DNA of 10,308 nucleotides from positions 1-10,308 of the forward strand of contig JAZQID010000001.1 of NCBI GenBank assembly GCA_045540915.1, in the 5' to 3' direction. The translations under genes and the position numbers were made by a program. Shown here one piece after another: positions 1-4,909 of the stretch. The DNA comes from RGIG2206 sp045540915. Its GTDB lineage: Bacteria; Bacillota; Clostridia; Oscillospirales; Acutalibacteraceae. The notes below the pieces were generated by a model that saw only the letters and a list, made by a program, of their open reading frames with translations, was not told the DNA's origin and made no database searches. How positions within the stretch are numbered: position 1 is the first letter of the stretch; the number at the start of each line of letters is the position of its first letter.

Positions 1-98
1 GCATCGGCGAGCGAGAGGTCGCAGACCGAGTAAAAGTCGCAGTAGCCGCATTTGCGCACGCAAAAGGGTACGTGCAGGTAGAGTCCTATCGGATTCAC
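1..98 (-). CDS. hemW: HemW-type radical SAM protein, N-terminal fragment
   Basis: The first 32 residues of a protein that runs off the left edge, starting at a GTG (96-98) behind a strong AAGGAGGG site (106-113). The N-terminus reads LYLHVPFC followed by VRKCGYCDF, giving the CX3CX2C motif (C13, C17, C20) that binds the radical-SAM 4Fe-4S cluster. The residue after CGYC is Asp, not the extra Cys of the CX3CX2CXC motif of true oxygen-independent coproporphyrinogen oxidase HemN. This favours HemW, which the literature describes as a haem chaperone or insertion protein and which is often misannotated as a coproporphyrinogen oxidase. It is transcribed divergently from the tRNA-Leu gene and has its own candidate promoter. 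Only the N-terminus is visible, so the HemW-specific C-terminal domain cannot be checked. Confidence 0.85.
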   Translation of the reverse strand, partial: MNPIGLYLHVPFCVRKCGYCDFYSVCDLSLAD

Positions 99-124
99 GG
101 CCTTTCCCTCCTTTCATACTTTAT

Positions 125-153
125 ATAATACAGCAGTTGCAAGTTTTTTGCAA
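125..153 (-). promoter_or_regulatory. Candidate sigma-A promoter of hemW
   Basis: On the minus strand TTGCAA (148-153) and TATTAT (125-130) are separated by exactly 17 bases. Transcription would start near 118, leaving only a short leader before the AAGGAGGG site. The -35 is one of two TTGCAAG copies 11 bp apart (137-143 and 148-154). The -35 is imperfect, so this is a prediction from spacing and position. Confidence 0.55.
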
Positions 154-170
154 GCGGGTCAAAAAAAGAC

Positions 171-199
171 TTGACACAGGGCGGTGTGGGTTATATAAT
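171..199 (+). promoter_or_regulatory. Consensus sigma-A promoter of tRNA-Leu
   Basis: A perfect TTGACA (171-176) and a perfect TATAAT (194-199) are separated by 17 bases. An A-tract (161-167) lies just upstream of the -35, as in UP-like elements that bind the alpha subunit C-terminal domain. The predicted start, around 206, is about 20 bases before the mature tRNA 5' end at 227. No other gene lies between promoter and tRNA. Confidence 0.9.
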
Positions 200-226
200 A
201 GTCCTTGCGCTTAATGCGTTTTATAT

Positions 227-313
227 GCGGATATGGCGGAATCGGCAGACGCGCTAGATTCAGGTTCTAGTCGGGGCAACTCGGTGGAGGTTCAAGTCCT
301 CTTATCCGCACCA
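227..313 (+). tRNA. tRNA-Leu (anticodon CAG)
   Basis: An 87-base class II tRNA with an encoded 3' CCA. The acceptor stem is GCGGATA (227-233) with TATCCGC (303-309), discriminator A310 and CCA 311-313. The anticodon arm is CTAGA-TTCAGGT-TCTAG, with anticodon CAG at 261-263 reading CUG leucine codons. The long variable arm (around 271-283, rich in G then CAACTCG) is the class II signature of Leu, Ser and bacterial Tyr tRNAs. The T arm is GGAGG-TTCAAGT-CCTCT. A discriminator A and a CAG anticodon identify leucine. It forms its own transcription unit between a consensus promoter and a hairpin terminator. Confidence 0.97.
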
Positions 314-314
314 G

Positions 315-356
315 AAAAGGAACACCCTTTGTTTTTGAACAAAGGGTGTTCCTTTT
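315..356 (+). terminator. Intrinsic terminator after tRNA-Leu
   Basis: A perfect 19-bp inverted repeat (315-333 with 338-356) around a TTTG loop starts one base after the CCA end. The 3' arm ends in CCTTTT, so the U-tract is only four bases and lies inside the stem, opposite AAAA. The stem is long and GC-rich in the middle. The A/T ends make it potentially bidirectional, though nothing on the minus strand obviously needs it. Confidence 0.85.
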
Positions 357-358
357 CA

Positions 359-502
359 ATGAAATAAATCCCTTACGGGATTTGTGAAATAACGTTATGC
401 ATTATGAAATAGCTGACGCTATGAAATACGCTGCGGCGTATGAGGGATTTATTTTATTTCATATTGCGTAGCAATATTTCATTCCACATGTCATTCCACA
501 TG
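359..502. repeat. Array of small hairpins separated by ATGAAAT heptamers
   Basis: A non-coding element of several short inverted repeats linked by one heptamer. ATGAAAT or GTGAAAT begins at 359, 384, 404 and 421, and the inverse ATTTCAT begins at 456 and 476. The hairpins are AAATCCC-TTAC-GGGATTT (366-383), ATAACG-TTATG-CATTAT with one mismatch (389-405), ATAGC-TGAC-GCTAT (409-422), ATACGC-TGCG-GCGTAT (426-441) and ATATTGC-GTA-GCAATAT (461-477). An outer 12-bp arm AAATAAATCCCT (362-373) is complementary to 443-454, so the left arm of the first hairpin has two possible partners. The element ends in two copies of CATTCCACATG (480-490 and 492-502). I see no transposase. It resembles a dispersed palindromic intergenic repeat of MITE or REP type, which is inference. 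Confidence 0.7.
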
Positions 503-514
503 CTATATTATCTG

Positions 515-540
515 CAGAGGTGATCAATTTGAAAAAATAA
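515..540 (+). other. Ribosome-binding-site-like sequence plus three-codon ORF
   Basis: AGAGGTG (516-522) is followed after six bases by TTG AAA AAA TAA (529-540), a minimal reading frame Met-Lys-Lys-stop. If the TAA were read through, the frame would stay open to a TAA at about 710-712, inside the antisense deacetylase region. This could be the decayed start of a small gene or part of the preceding repeat, or it may be chance. No promoter with a good -35 is seen upstream, only an AT-rich TATATTAT (504-511). Nothing else identifiable lies in 541-606, apart from TTACTCTTA occurring twice. Confidence 0.25.
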
Positions 541-606
541 ACTCGTCGACTTACTTTTGCTTACTCTTACCTCAATTCTGCTCCGTTTGGTTACTCTTAT
601 GCATGT

Positions 607-645
607 AAGACCCCACATTTGTCTACGACAAGTGTGGGGTCTTTT
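607..645 (+). terminator. Strong hairpin terminator facing the plus strand
   Basis: An inverted repeat of 17 bp (607-623 with 627-643, one G-T wobble, loop TAC) is followed on the plus strand by TTTTCTATTCTTT. On the minus strand it begins directly after the deacetylase stop codon (646-648), but there it is followed by ACATGCAT rather than a U-tract. The sequence therefore fits best as a terminator for a plus-strand transcript. It may still act as a 3'-end hairpin for the deacetylase mRNA. Confidence 0.75.
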
Positions 646-1560
646 CTATTCTTTGAGTATTCTTCCGTTGATGTCGGCTTCGCCCATCGGGTCGAGGCTT
701 ATTCTTGTTAAATAGCAATATTCGGGAAGATCGTCATAGGTCACTCCCCTGAATTCGAACAGCTCGGACAGAGTACAGAAGCGGTACCCCTTTTCGTAAA
801 GCTGAGGCAGGGCTATGGCCAATCCGTCGGGAGTTACACAATTCATATTGCTCGAATGCATACCCATTATAGCGCCGTCGGGAATGTCGGTCTTGATCAG
901 ATAATTCGATATGCTCTCGGGGGTATCTGTTCCGCCGACATAGTCGCTGAAGCCCTTATATGACAAGATTGCGGGTAACTTTTCCTCCTTAAGCAGTTCC
1001 CACATTTCAGGGCATCTCGCATAGTTGCCGCCCCTGAAAAACTTCGGCTTAACTCCGCACATCTGCTCTATCAGATCGCTGCAACCGAGAACCTCCTTAC
1101 GCAAGGCTTCAGGAGTCATAGCCTTCATCTGCGCGCTATCGGCGTGGTTATATGAATGATTGGCAAGCTCGTTGCCTTTTGACAAGAGATATTTCGGGAT
1201 TTCCGCGCCGTCTTTCTCCAACCTACTTCCGATCAGGAAGAAGGTTGCATTTCCGTTGTACTGTTCAAAGAGGTTGGCGAGCTTGACCGACGGATAATTT
1301 CCGTCGACCGTATCGCCCTCGGGGCCGTCGTCAAAGGTGAAGGCAATGAGTTTGTAATCCTGAGGATGCAAACGCCACTCTTCCTCTTTGTATTCTATCT
1401 TTGATTCTACCGAGGAGGTCTCCTGAGAAGAGTTTTGAGTCTTGCTTGATGAATATGCCGAGCTGCTCTCAGCACTGTCCTGCGGTGTACAGGCGGTCAT
1501 ACCGCAGATCAATATAGCGGCGATAGACAGGGCAAGTATACCGAAAATGCATTTTTTCAT
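646..1560 (-). CDS. Lipoprotein polysaccharide deacetylase (NodB domain, CE4-like)
   Basis: A predicted 304-residue secreted, lipid-anchored deacetylase of the NodB/carbohydrate esterase 4 superfamily, which removes N-acetyl groups from peptidoglycan or other polysaccharides. Residues 1-24 form a signal peptide (MKK, hydrophobic core, lipobox MTAC with lipidated C24). A Ser/Glu-rich linker follows to about residue 55. The NodB domain shows TFDDGP (75-80, catalytic Asp and metal Asp), the metal-binding H-S-Y-N-H pair (H135, H139), FFRGGN (motif 3, normally RxPxG) and MHSS (H235, the usual motif 5 His). The Pro-poor RGGN form is divergent, so the substrate is uncertain. The start at 1558-1560 is chosen because GGAGGT (1567-1572) lies six bases upstream. 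The adjacent ATG at 1561-1563 is possible, and the upstream ATG at 1579-1581 lies before the binding site. It is monocistronic, with its own promoter. Confidence 0.88.
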   Translation of the reverse strand: MKKCIFGILALSIAAILICGMTACTPQDSAESSSAYSSSKTQNSSQETSSVESKIEYKEEEWRLHPQDYKLIAFTFDDGPEGDTVDGNYPSVKLANLFEQYNGNATFFLIGSRLEKDGAEIPKYLLSKGNELANHSYNHADSAQMKAMTPEALRKEVLGCSDLIEQMCGVKPKFFRGGNYARCPEMWELLKEEKLPAILSYKGFSDYVGGTDTPESISNYLIKTDIPDGAIMGMHSSNMNCVTPDGLAIALPQLYEKGYRFCTLSELFEFRGVTYDDLPEYCYLTRISLDPMGEADINGRILKE

Positions 1561-1566
1561 CATTTG

Positions 1567-1572
1567 ACCTCC
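1567..1572 (-). promoter_or_regulatory. Ribosome binding site that sets the deacetylase start
   Basis: GGAGGT on the minus strand lies three bases before one ATG (1561-1563) and six before the next (1558-1560). It falls inside the longest open frame, which begins at 1581, so that upstream ATG is very unlikely to be the start. Confidence 0.8.
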
Positions 1573-1590
1573 GGATATCATTATGTTTTT

Positions 1591-1619
1591 ATTATACTAA
1601 GGTCGCCGTGCATAGTCAA
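1591..1619 (-). promoter_or_regulatory. Sigma-A promoter of the deacetylase gene
   Basis: On the minus strand TTGACT (1614-1619) and TATAAT (1591-1596) are separated by 17 bases, one mismatch from the full consensus. Transcription would start near 1584, leaving a leader of about 20 bases. It sits just past the ribosomal operon terminator, which makes the deacetylase a separate unit. Confidence 0.88.
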
Positions 1620-1625
1620 GCAGGC

Positions 1626-1662
1626 AAAAAAATTAAGCCGCAGGGATTTCCCTACGGCTTAA
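1626..1662 (-). terminator. Intrinsic terminator of the ribosomal protein operon
   Basis: On the minus strand TTAAGCCGTAGGG (1662-1650), loop AAAT, CCCTGCGGCTTAA (1645-1633) form a 13-bp stem with one G-U pair. A run of seven T (1632-1626) follows. It begins 10 bases after the rplQ stop codon and ends the spc-alpha transcript before the deacetylase promoter. Confidence 0.95.
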
Positions 1663-1672
1663 AAATTATAGC

Positions 1673-2014
1673 TTAAAGAAGCTCGATGATCGCCATCTCT
1701 GCAGCGTCACCGCGACGGGGTCCGATCTTAGTAATGCGGGTGTAACCGCCGTTCTTATCGGAATACTTGGGCGCGATTTCGTTGAACAGCTTGTAAACGA
1801 CATCTTCCTTAGTAACAAACGCCATGACCTGACGCTTGGAAGCAAGACTGTTGTCCTTTGCGATGGTGATATATTTCTCAGCAACAGCACGAACCTCTTT
1901 CGCACGGGTATCGGTAGTCTCGATCTTTCCGTTCTCGAAAAGGAAGGTTACCATGCCGCGCAGCATAGCGGTTCTATGATCGCTCTTTCTGCCGAGTTTT
2001 CTGGTACCTGGCAT
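1673..2014 (-). CDS. rplQ: 50S ribosomal protein L17 (bL17)
   Basis: The 113-residue protein begins MPGTRKLGRKSDHR and ends with the basic-acidic GPRRGDAAEMAIIELL tail, a full-length bL17 near the short end of the family range. It is a large-subunit protein near the peptide exit region. The ATG at 2012-2014 has AAGGAG upstream (TCAAGGAGTGAAAGAAG). It lies 34 bases downstream of rpoA, is the last gene of the operon, and is followed by the intrinsic terminator. This rpoA-rplQ end is the usual one for the bacterial alpha operon. Confidence 0.98.
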   Translation of the reverse strand: MPGTRKLGRKSDHRTAMLRGMVTFLFENGKIETTDTRAKEVRAVAEKYITIAKDNSLASKRQVMAFVTKEDVVYKLFNEIAPKYSDKNGGYTRITKIGPRRGDAAEMAIIELL

Positions 2015-2048
2015 CTTCTTTCACTCCTTGATACTTAAAGTACGGGAC

Positions 2049-2996
2049 TTAATCGTCCTCTTCGCTCAGACCGAAGCCCAACGAAGCCAGCTTGGAAACA
2101 ACCTCTTCAAGAGATTTTCTACCAAGGTTACGAACCTTCATCATTTCTTCTTCAGTCTTGCTAATCAGGTCTTCAACGGTATTGATACCTGCACGCTTGA
2201 GGCAGTTGAAGCTACGAACAGACAGGTCGAGCTCCTCGATAGTCATCTCGAGGACCTTCTCCTTGCCCTTGTCGTCCTTCTCAACCATGATCTCGCCTGC
2301 GAATGCATCGCCGGAGAGGTCTACGAACAGGTTAAGATGCTCGGTGATGACTCTGGCTGCCAACGAAACTGCTTCCTGAGCGGTACAGGTACCGTCAGTC
2401 CACACCTCGAGGTTCAGTTTGTCCAGATCAGTCATTTGACCGACACGGGTATTCTCTACCGTATAGTTAACTTTCAGAACAGGTGTGTAGATGGAATCAA
2501 CAGGGATAACACCTACAACAGACTGCTGCGGCTTATTGCGCTCAGCGGGGACATATCCTCTGCCCTTTCCGAGCGTGATCTCCATAAAGAGCTTGCCGCC
2601 TTCGCCGACGGTTGCAATATGCAGGTCGGGGTTAAGAACCTCTACCTCAGCGTCAGCCTTGATAGATGCTCCGGTAACCTCGCAGGGACCTTCGGCTTCG
2701 ATGTAGACAGTCTTAGAACTCTCCGTATGAAGCTTTGCATCAAGGCCTTTGATGTTGAGAACTATCTCCGTTACATCTTCCTTAACACCGGGGATCGTGG
2801 AGAATTCGTGTACCACGCCATCAATCTTAATTGAAGTTGCGGCAACGCCCGGAAGCGAGGAGAGCAGAACTCTGCGCAGGCTGTTTCCGAGGGTGATACC
2901 GTATCCGCGCTCAAGGGGCTCTACGACAAACTTGCCGTAGCTGCCGTCGGCGCTGACATCTTCAATATCAATTCTGGGCTTCTCAATTTCAATCAT
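2049..2996 (-). CDS. rpoA: DNA-directed RNA polymerase subunit alpha
   Basis: A full-length alpha subunit of 315 residues. The N-terminal domain (about 1-230) contains GNSLRRVLLSSLPG (37-50), the core of the alpha dimer and beta/beta' assembly platform. A Lys/Glu-rich linker (about 238-250) joins it to the C-terminal domain (about 252-310). That domain has the helix-hairpin-helix residues LSVRSFNCLKRAGI (R261 corresponds to the UP-element-contacting Arg265 of E. coli) and NLGRKSLEEV. The AT-rich 48-base spacer from rpsD carries an AAGGAGGG site before the ATG at 2994-2996. Placement between rpsD and rplQ ties polymerase synthesis to ribosome synthesis, as in most bacteria. Confidence 0.99.
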   Translation of the reverse strand: MIEIEKPRIDIEDVSADGSYGKFVVEPLERGYGITLGNSLRRVLLSSLPGVAATSIKIDGVVHEFSTIPGVKEDVTEIVLNIKGLDAKLHTESSKTVYIEAEGPCEVTGASIKADAEVEVLNPDLHIATVGEGGKLFMEITLGKGRGYVPAERNKPQQSVVGVIPVDSIYTPVLKVNYTVENTRVGQMTDLDKLNLEVWTDGTCTAQEAVSLAARVITEHLNLFVDLSGDAFAGEIMVEKDDKGKEKVLEMTIEELDLSVRSFNCLKRAGINTVEDLISKTEEEMMKVRNLGRKSLEEVVSKLASLGFGLSEEDD

Positions 2997-3044
2997 TCAA
3001 AACCCTCCTTATAATGTCATGAATTACTGTAATACTAATCAATA

Positions 3045-3671
3045 TTACTTGGAGTAGAACTCAACGATCAACTGCTCCTGTACAGGTGCATCGATCTCTT
3101 CGCGTGCGGGAAGATTCACAACCTTGGCTTCAAATGATTCCTTGTTGACATCAAGCCACTGCGGTACGGGACGTCCGTCGTTAGCTTCAAGCACTTCCTT
3201 GATCTTAACGCTGTCGCGGCTGTCAGCCTTGATAGCGATAACATCGCCGGCCTTTACGAGCAGAGAAGGAACGTTGACCTTCTTGCCGTTGAGGGTGAAG
3301 TGATTGTGAACGACGAGCTGTCTTGCTTCGGCTCTGGAGCTTGCCCAGCCAAGACGGTAGACAATGTTGTCAAGACGGCTCTCGAGGATGCGGAGCAGGT
3401 TCTCACCTGTAACGCCGGTCTTGCGCTCAGCCATCTCGAAATAATGTCTGAACTGACCTTCAAGAACACCGTAGTAACGTCTTGCCTTCTGCTTAGCGCG
3501 AAGCTGAAGACCATATTCAGAGGTCTTCTTTCTGCCCTTTCCGTGCTGGCCCGGAGCAAAATTTCTCAGAGCGATCGGGCATTTATCGGAATAACATTTT
3601 GCACCCTTCAGGAAAAGCTTTTCTCCTTCACGGCGGCAAAGTTTACATACCGGTCCGGTATATCTAGCCAT
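3045..3671 (-). CDS. rpsD: 30S ribosomal protein S4 (uS4), four-cysteine form
   Basis: A 208-residue uS4, a primary 16S rRNA binder that nucleates 30S assembly. The N-terminal region has C9-X2-C12-X13-C26-X4-C31, the zinc-binding 'C+' form known from Thermus and many anaerobes rather than the C- form of E. coli. The S4 RNA-binding domain lies at about 97-160 (RLDNIVYRLGWASSRAEARQ, split here as RLDNIVYRLG and ASSRAEARQ), and the tail EQLIVEFYSK is canonical. The ATG at 3669-3671 follows TGGAGGTG. Its position between rpsK and rpoA is typical of Clostridia and differs from Bacillus, where rpsD is monocistronic. S4 is an autogenous regulator in other bacteria, but I see no obvious S4 leader structure here. 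Confidence 0.98.
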   Translation of the reverse strand: MARYTGPVCKLCRREGEKLFLKGAKCYSDKCPIALRNFAPGQHGKGRKKTSEYGLQLRAKQKARRYYGVLEGQFRHYFEMAERKTGVTGENLLRILESRLDNIVYRLGWASSRAEARQLVVHNHFTLNGKKVNVPSLLVKAGDVIAIKADSRDSVKIKEVLEANDGRPVPQWLDVNKESFEAKVVNLPAREEIDAPVQEQLIVEFYSK

Positions 3672-3689
3672 TTAGAACACCTCCAATAA

Positions 3690-4088
3690 TTATACGCGTC
3701 TTCTTTTGGGCGGACGGCAGCCATTGTGGGGGATGGGAGTTACGTCCTTAATAAGAACGACCTCAAGACCTACGGTCTGGAGTGCGCGGATAGCAGCCTC
3801 ACGGCCTGCTCCCGGTCCCTTAACATAGACCTCAACCGTCTTCAAGCCATGCTCCATTGCTGCCTTAGCTGCGGTCTCTGCTGCAGACTGTGCGGCAAAG
3901 GGAGTCGACTTTCTGGATCCACGGAAGCCAAGCTCACCAGCGGATGCCCAGGAAATCGCATTACCCTGAACGTCGGTGATGGTAACAATGGTGTTATTGA
4001 AGGTAGACTGAATATGGACGGCGCCTTTTTCGATATTCTTCTTCTCGCGGCGTCTGCGAGTAACAGTGGCTTTCTTAGCCTGTGCCAT
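3690..4088 (-). CDS. rpsK: 30S ribosomal protein S11 (uS11)
   Basis: The 132-residue protein has a basic N-terminus (VTRRRREKKNIEKG), the GAVHIQSTFNNTIVTITD core, and the C-terminal signature IKDVTPIPHNGCRPPKRRRV. It sits on the platform of the 30S subunit near the Shine-Dalgarno interaction site. The ATG at 4086-4088 follows AGGAGG. The gene starts 18 bases after rpsM and ends 18 bases before rpsD, so all three are co-transcribed. Length matches the family. Confidence 0.98.
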   Translation of the reverse strand: MAQAKKATVTRRRREKKNIEKGAVHIQSTFNNTIVTITDVQGNAISWASAGELGFRGSRKSTPFAAQSAAETAAKAAMEHGLKTVEVYVKGPGAGREAAIRALQTVGLEVVLIKDVTPIPHNGCRPPKRRRV

Positions 4089-4106
4089 AACGTTCTTCCT
4101 CCTATC

Positions 4107-4475
4107 TTACTTCTTCTTGTTAGCGATGGTCTTCTTCGGACCCTTGCGAGTACGCGCATTGGTCTTAGAGCGCTGGCCGCGAACGGGCAGGCCCTTGCGG
4201 TGACGAAGGCCACGGTAGCATCCGATCTCGACAAGACGCTTGATGTCAAGCGCTACAGAACGGCGCAGGTCGCCTTCGACCTGAAGATTATGATCGATAT
4301 ATTCGCGGAGCTTAGAAATGTCGTCCTCACTCAAGTCTTTTACACGGATATCGGGATCGATTCCGGTTGCGGCGAGGATGTCATTCGAAGTCTTACGGCC
4401 GATGCCGTAGATATAGGTTAATCCAATTTCGACCCGCTTTTCTCTCGGCAGGTCAACACCAGCAATTCGTGCCAT
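4107..4475 (-). CDS. rpsM: 30S ribosomal protein S13 (uS13)
   Basis: The 122-residue protein begins MARIAGVDLPREKR, has the helix-hairpin-helix-like YIYGIGRKTSNDIL stretch (about 22-35), and the conserved GLRHRKGLPVRGQRSKTNAR near the C-terminus. A poly-Lys tail reaches toward the P-site tRNA. It is part of the 30S head and the inter-subunit bridge. The ATG at 4473-4475 follows GGAGGTG at a rather long spacing of 10 bases. It is the third gene after infA, separated by rpmJ. Confidence 0.98.
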   Translation of the reverse strand: MARIAGVDLPREKRVEIGLTYIYGIGRKTSNDILAATGIDPDIRVKDLSEDDISKLREYIDHNLQVEGDLRRSVALDIKRLVEIGCYRGLRHRKGLPVRGQRSKTNARTRKGPKKTIANKKK

Positions 4476-4512
4476 GTGTTTATTGCACCTCCATAAAATT
4501 GCTTAGCGCAGG

Positions 4513-4626
4513 TTAGCCCTGACGCTGTTTATGCTTGGGGTTCTCACAGATAACCATGATACGTCCCTTGCGTTTGATAACCTTGCACTTATCGCAAATT
4601 TTTTTGACAGAAGGTCTGACTTTCAT
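4513..4626 (-). CDS. rpmJ: 50S ribosomal protein L36 (bL36), zinc-ribbon form
   Basis: This 37-residue gene begins MKVRPSVKKICDKCKV and ends CENPKHKQRQG, so it matches the family length exactly. C11, C14, C27 and H32 form the zinc-binding site of the 'C+' L36 paralogue, which many bacteria keep alongside or replace by a zinc-free copy under zinc limitation. The ATG at 4624-4626 follows a near-perfect TAGGAGGT. It lies between infA (52 bases upstream) and rpsM (37 bases downstream), its standard place in the operon. Confidence 0.98.
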   Translation of the reverse strand: MKVRPSVKKICDKCKVIKRKGRIMVICENPKHKQRQG

Positions 4627-4678
4627 TGTGTATACCTCCTAAAAAGTAACGATTATTCATCCGAGGGATGATTCCTTC

Positions 4679-4897
4679 TTACTTGGTACGCCAGGTAATG
4701 CGTCCCTTTGTAAGATCGTACGGGGACATCTCGACGACCACCTTGTCACCGGGGAGTATGCGGATGTAGTTCATACGCAGCTTGCCGGAAATGTGGCTTA
4801 CGATCTGATGTCCGTTTTCAAGCTCGACCTTAAACGTTGCATTAGGCAGAGCTTCTACTACTGTACCTTCAATCTCAATCATATCCGATTTGGACAT
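4679..4897 (-). CDS. infA: Translation initiation factor IF-1
   Basis: A 72-residue S1/OB-fold protein, exactly the family length. It begins MSKSDMIEIEGTV and contains the conserved LENGHQIVSHISGKLRMNYI region and the end YDLTKGRITWR. IF-1 binds the 30S A site and supports IF-2 and IF-3 in initiation. The ATG at 4895-4897 is preceded by GGGAGG, whose first bases directly follow the TAG stop of the KOW gene (4910-4912), so translation of the two may be coupled. The location between the KOW gene and rpmJ is as in Bacillus and Clostridia. Confidence 0.98.
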   Translation of the reverse strand: MSKSDMIEIEGTVVEALPNATFKVELENGHQIVSHISGKLRMNYIRILPGDKVVVEMSPYDLTKGRITWRTK

Positions 4898-4909
4898 GAA
4901 ACAACCTCC

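Noticed and set aside
359..482. Regularly spaced ATGAAAT could be read as a CRISPR array
   Set aside because: The repeat is only seven bases, spacing varies from 17 to 25, the orientation flips halfway, and the intervening sequences are palindromes rather than spacers. No cas gene is present.
1561..1581. Start of the deacetylase at 1581 (MISGGQ...)
   Set aside because: The GGAGGT binding site is inside that extension and the predicted transcription start (about 1584) leaves no leader for it.
2028..2834. A 268-codon plus-strand open frame
   Set aside because: It lies fully antisense to rpoA, which has full-family conservation and a good binding site. The plus-strand frame shows no recognisable domain and no binding site.
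3023..3033. ATTACTGTAAT palindrome in the rpsD-rpoA spacer
   Set aside because: It has only 5-bp arms in an AT-rich spacer and no accompanying promoter of acceptable spacing. It is too weak to call an operator.
3680..3700. TATAAT on the minus strand at the end of rpsK as a promoter for rpsD-rpoA
   Set aside because: It is formed by the last Val codon and TAA stop of rpsK plus spacer, and no -35-like hexamer lies at the right distance in the Arg-rich rpsK end.
3726..4421. A 231-codon plus-strand open frame
   Set aside because: It is antisense to rpsK and rpsM, both unmistakable. Similar antisense frames opposite secY, adk, rpsE and rplF are explained the same way.
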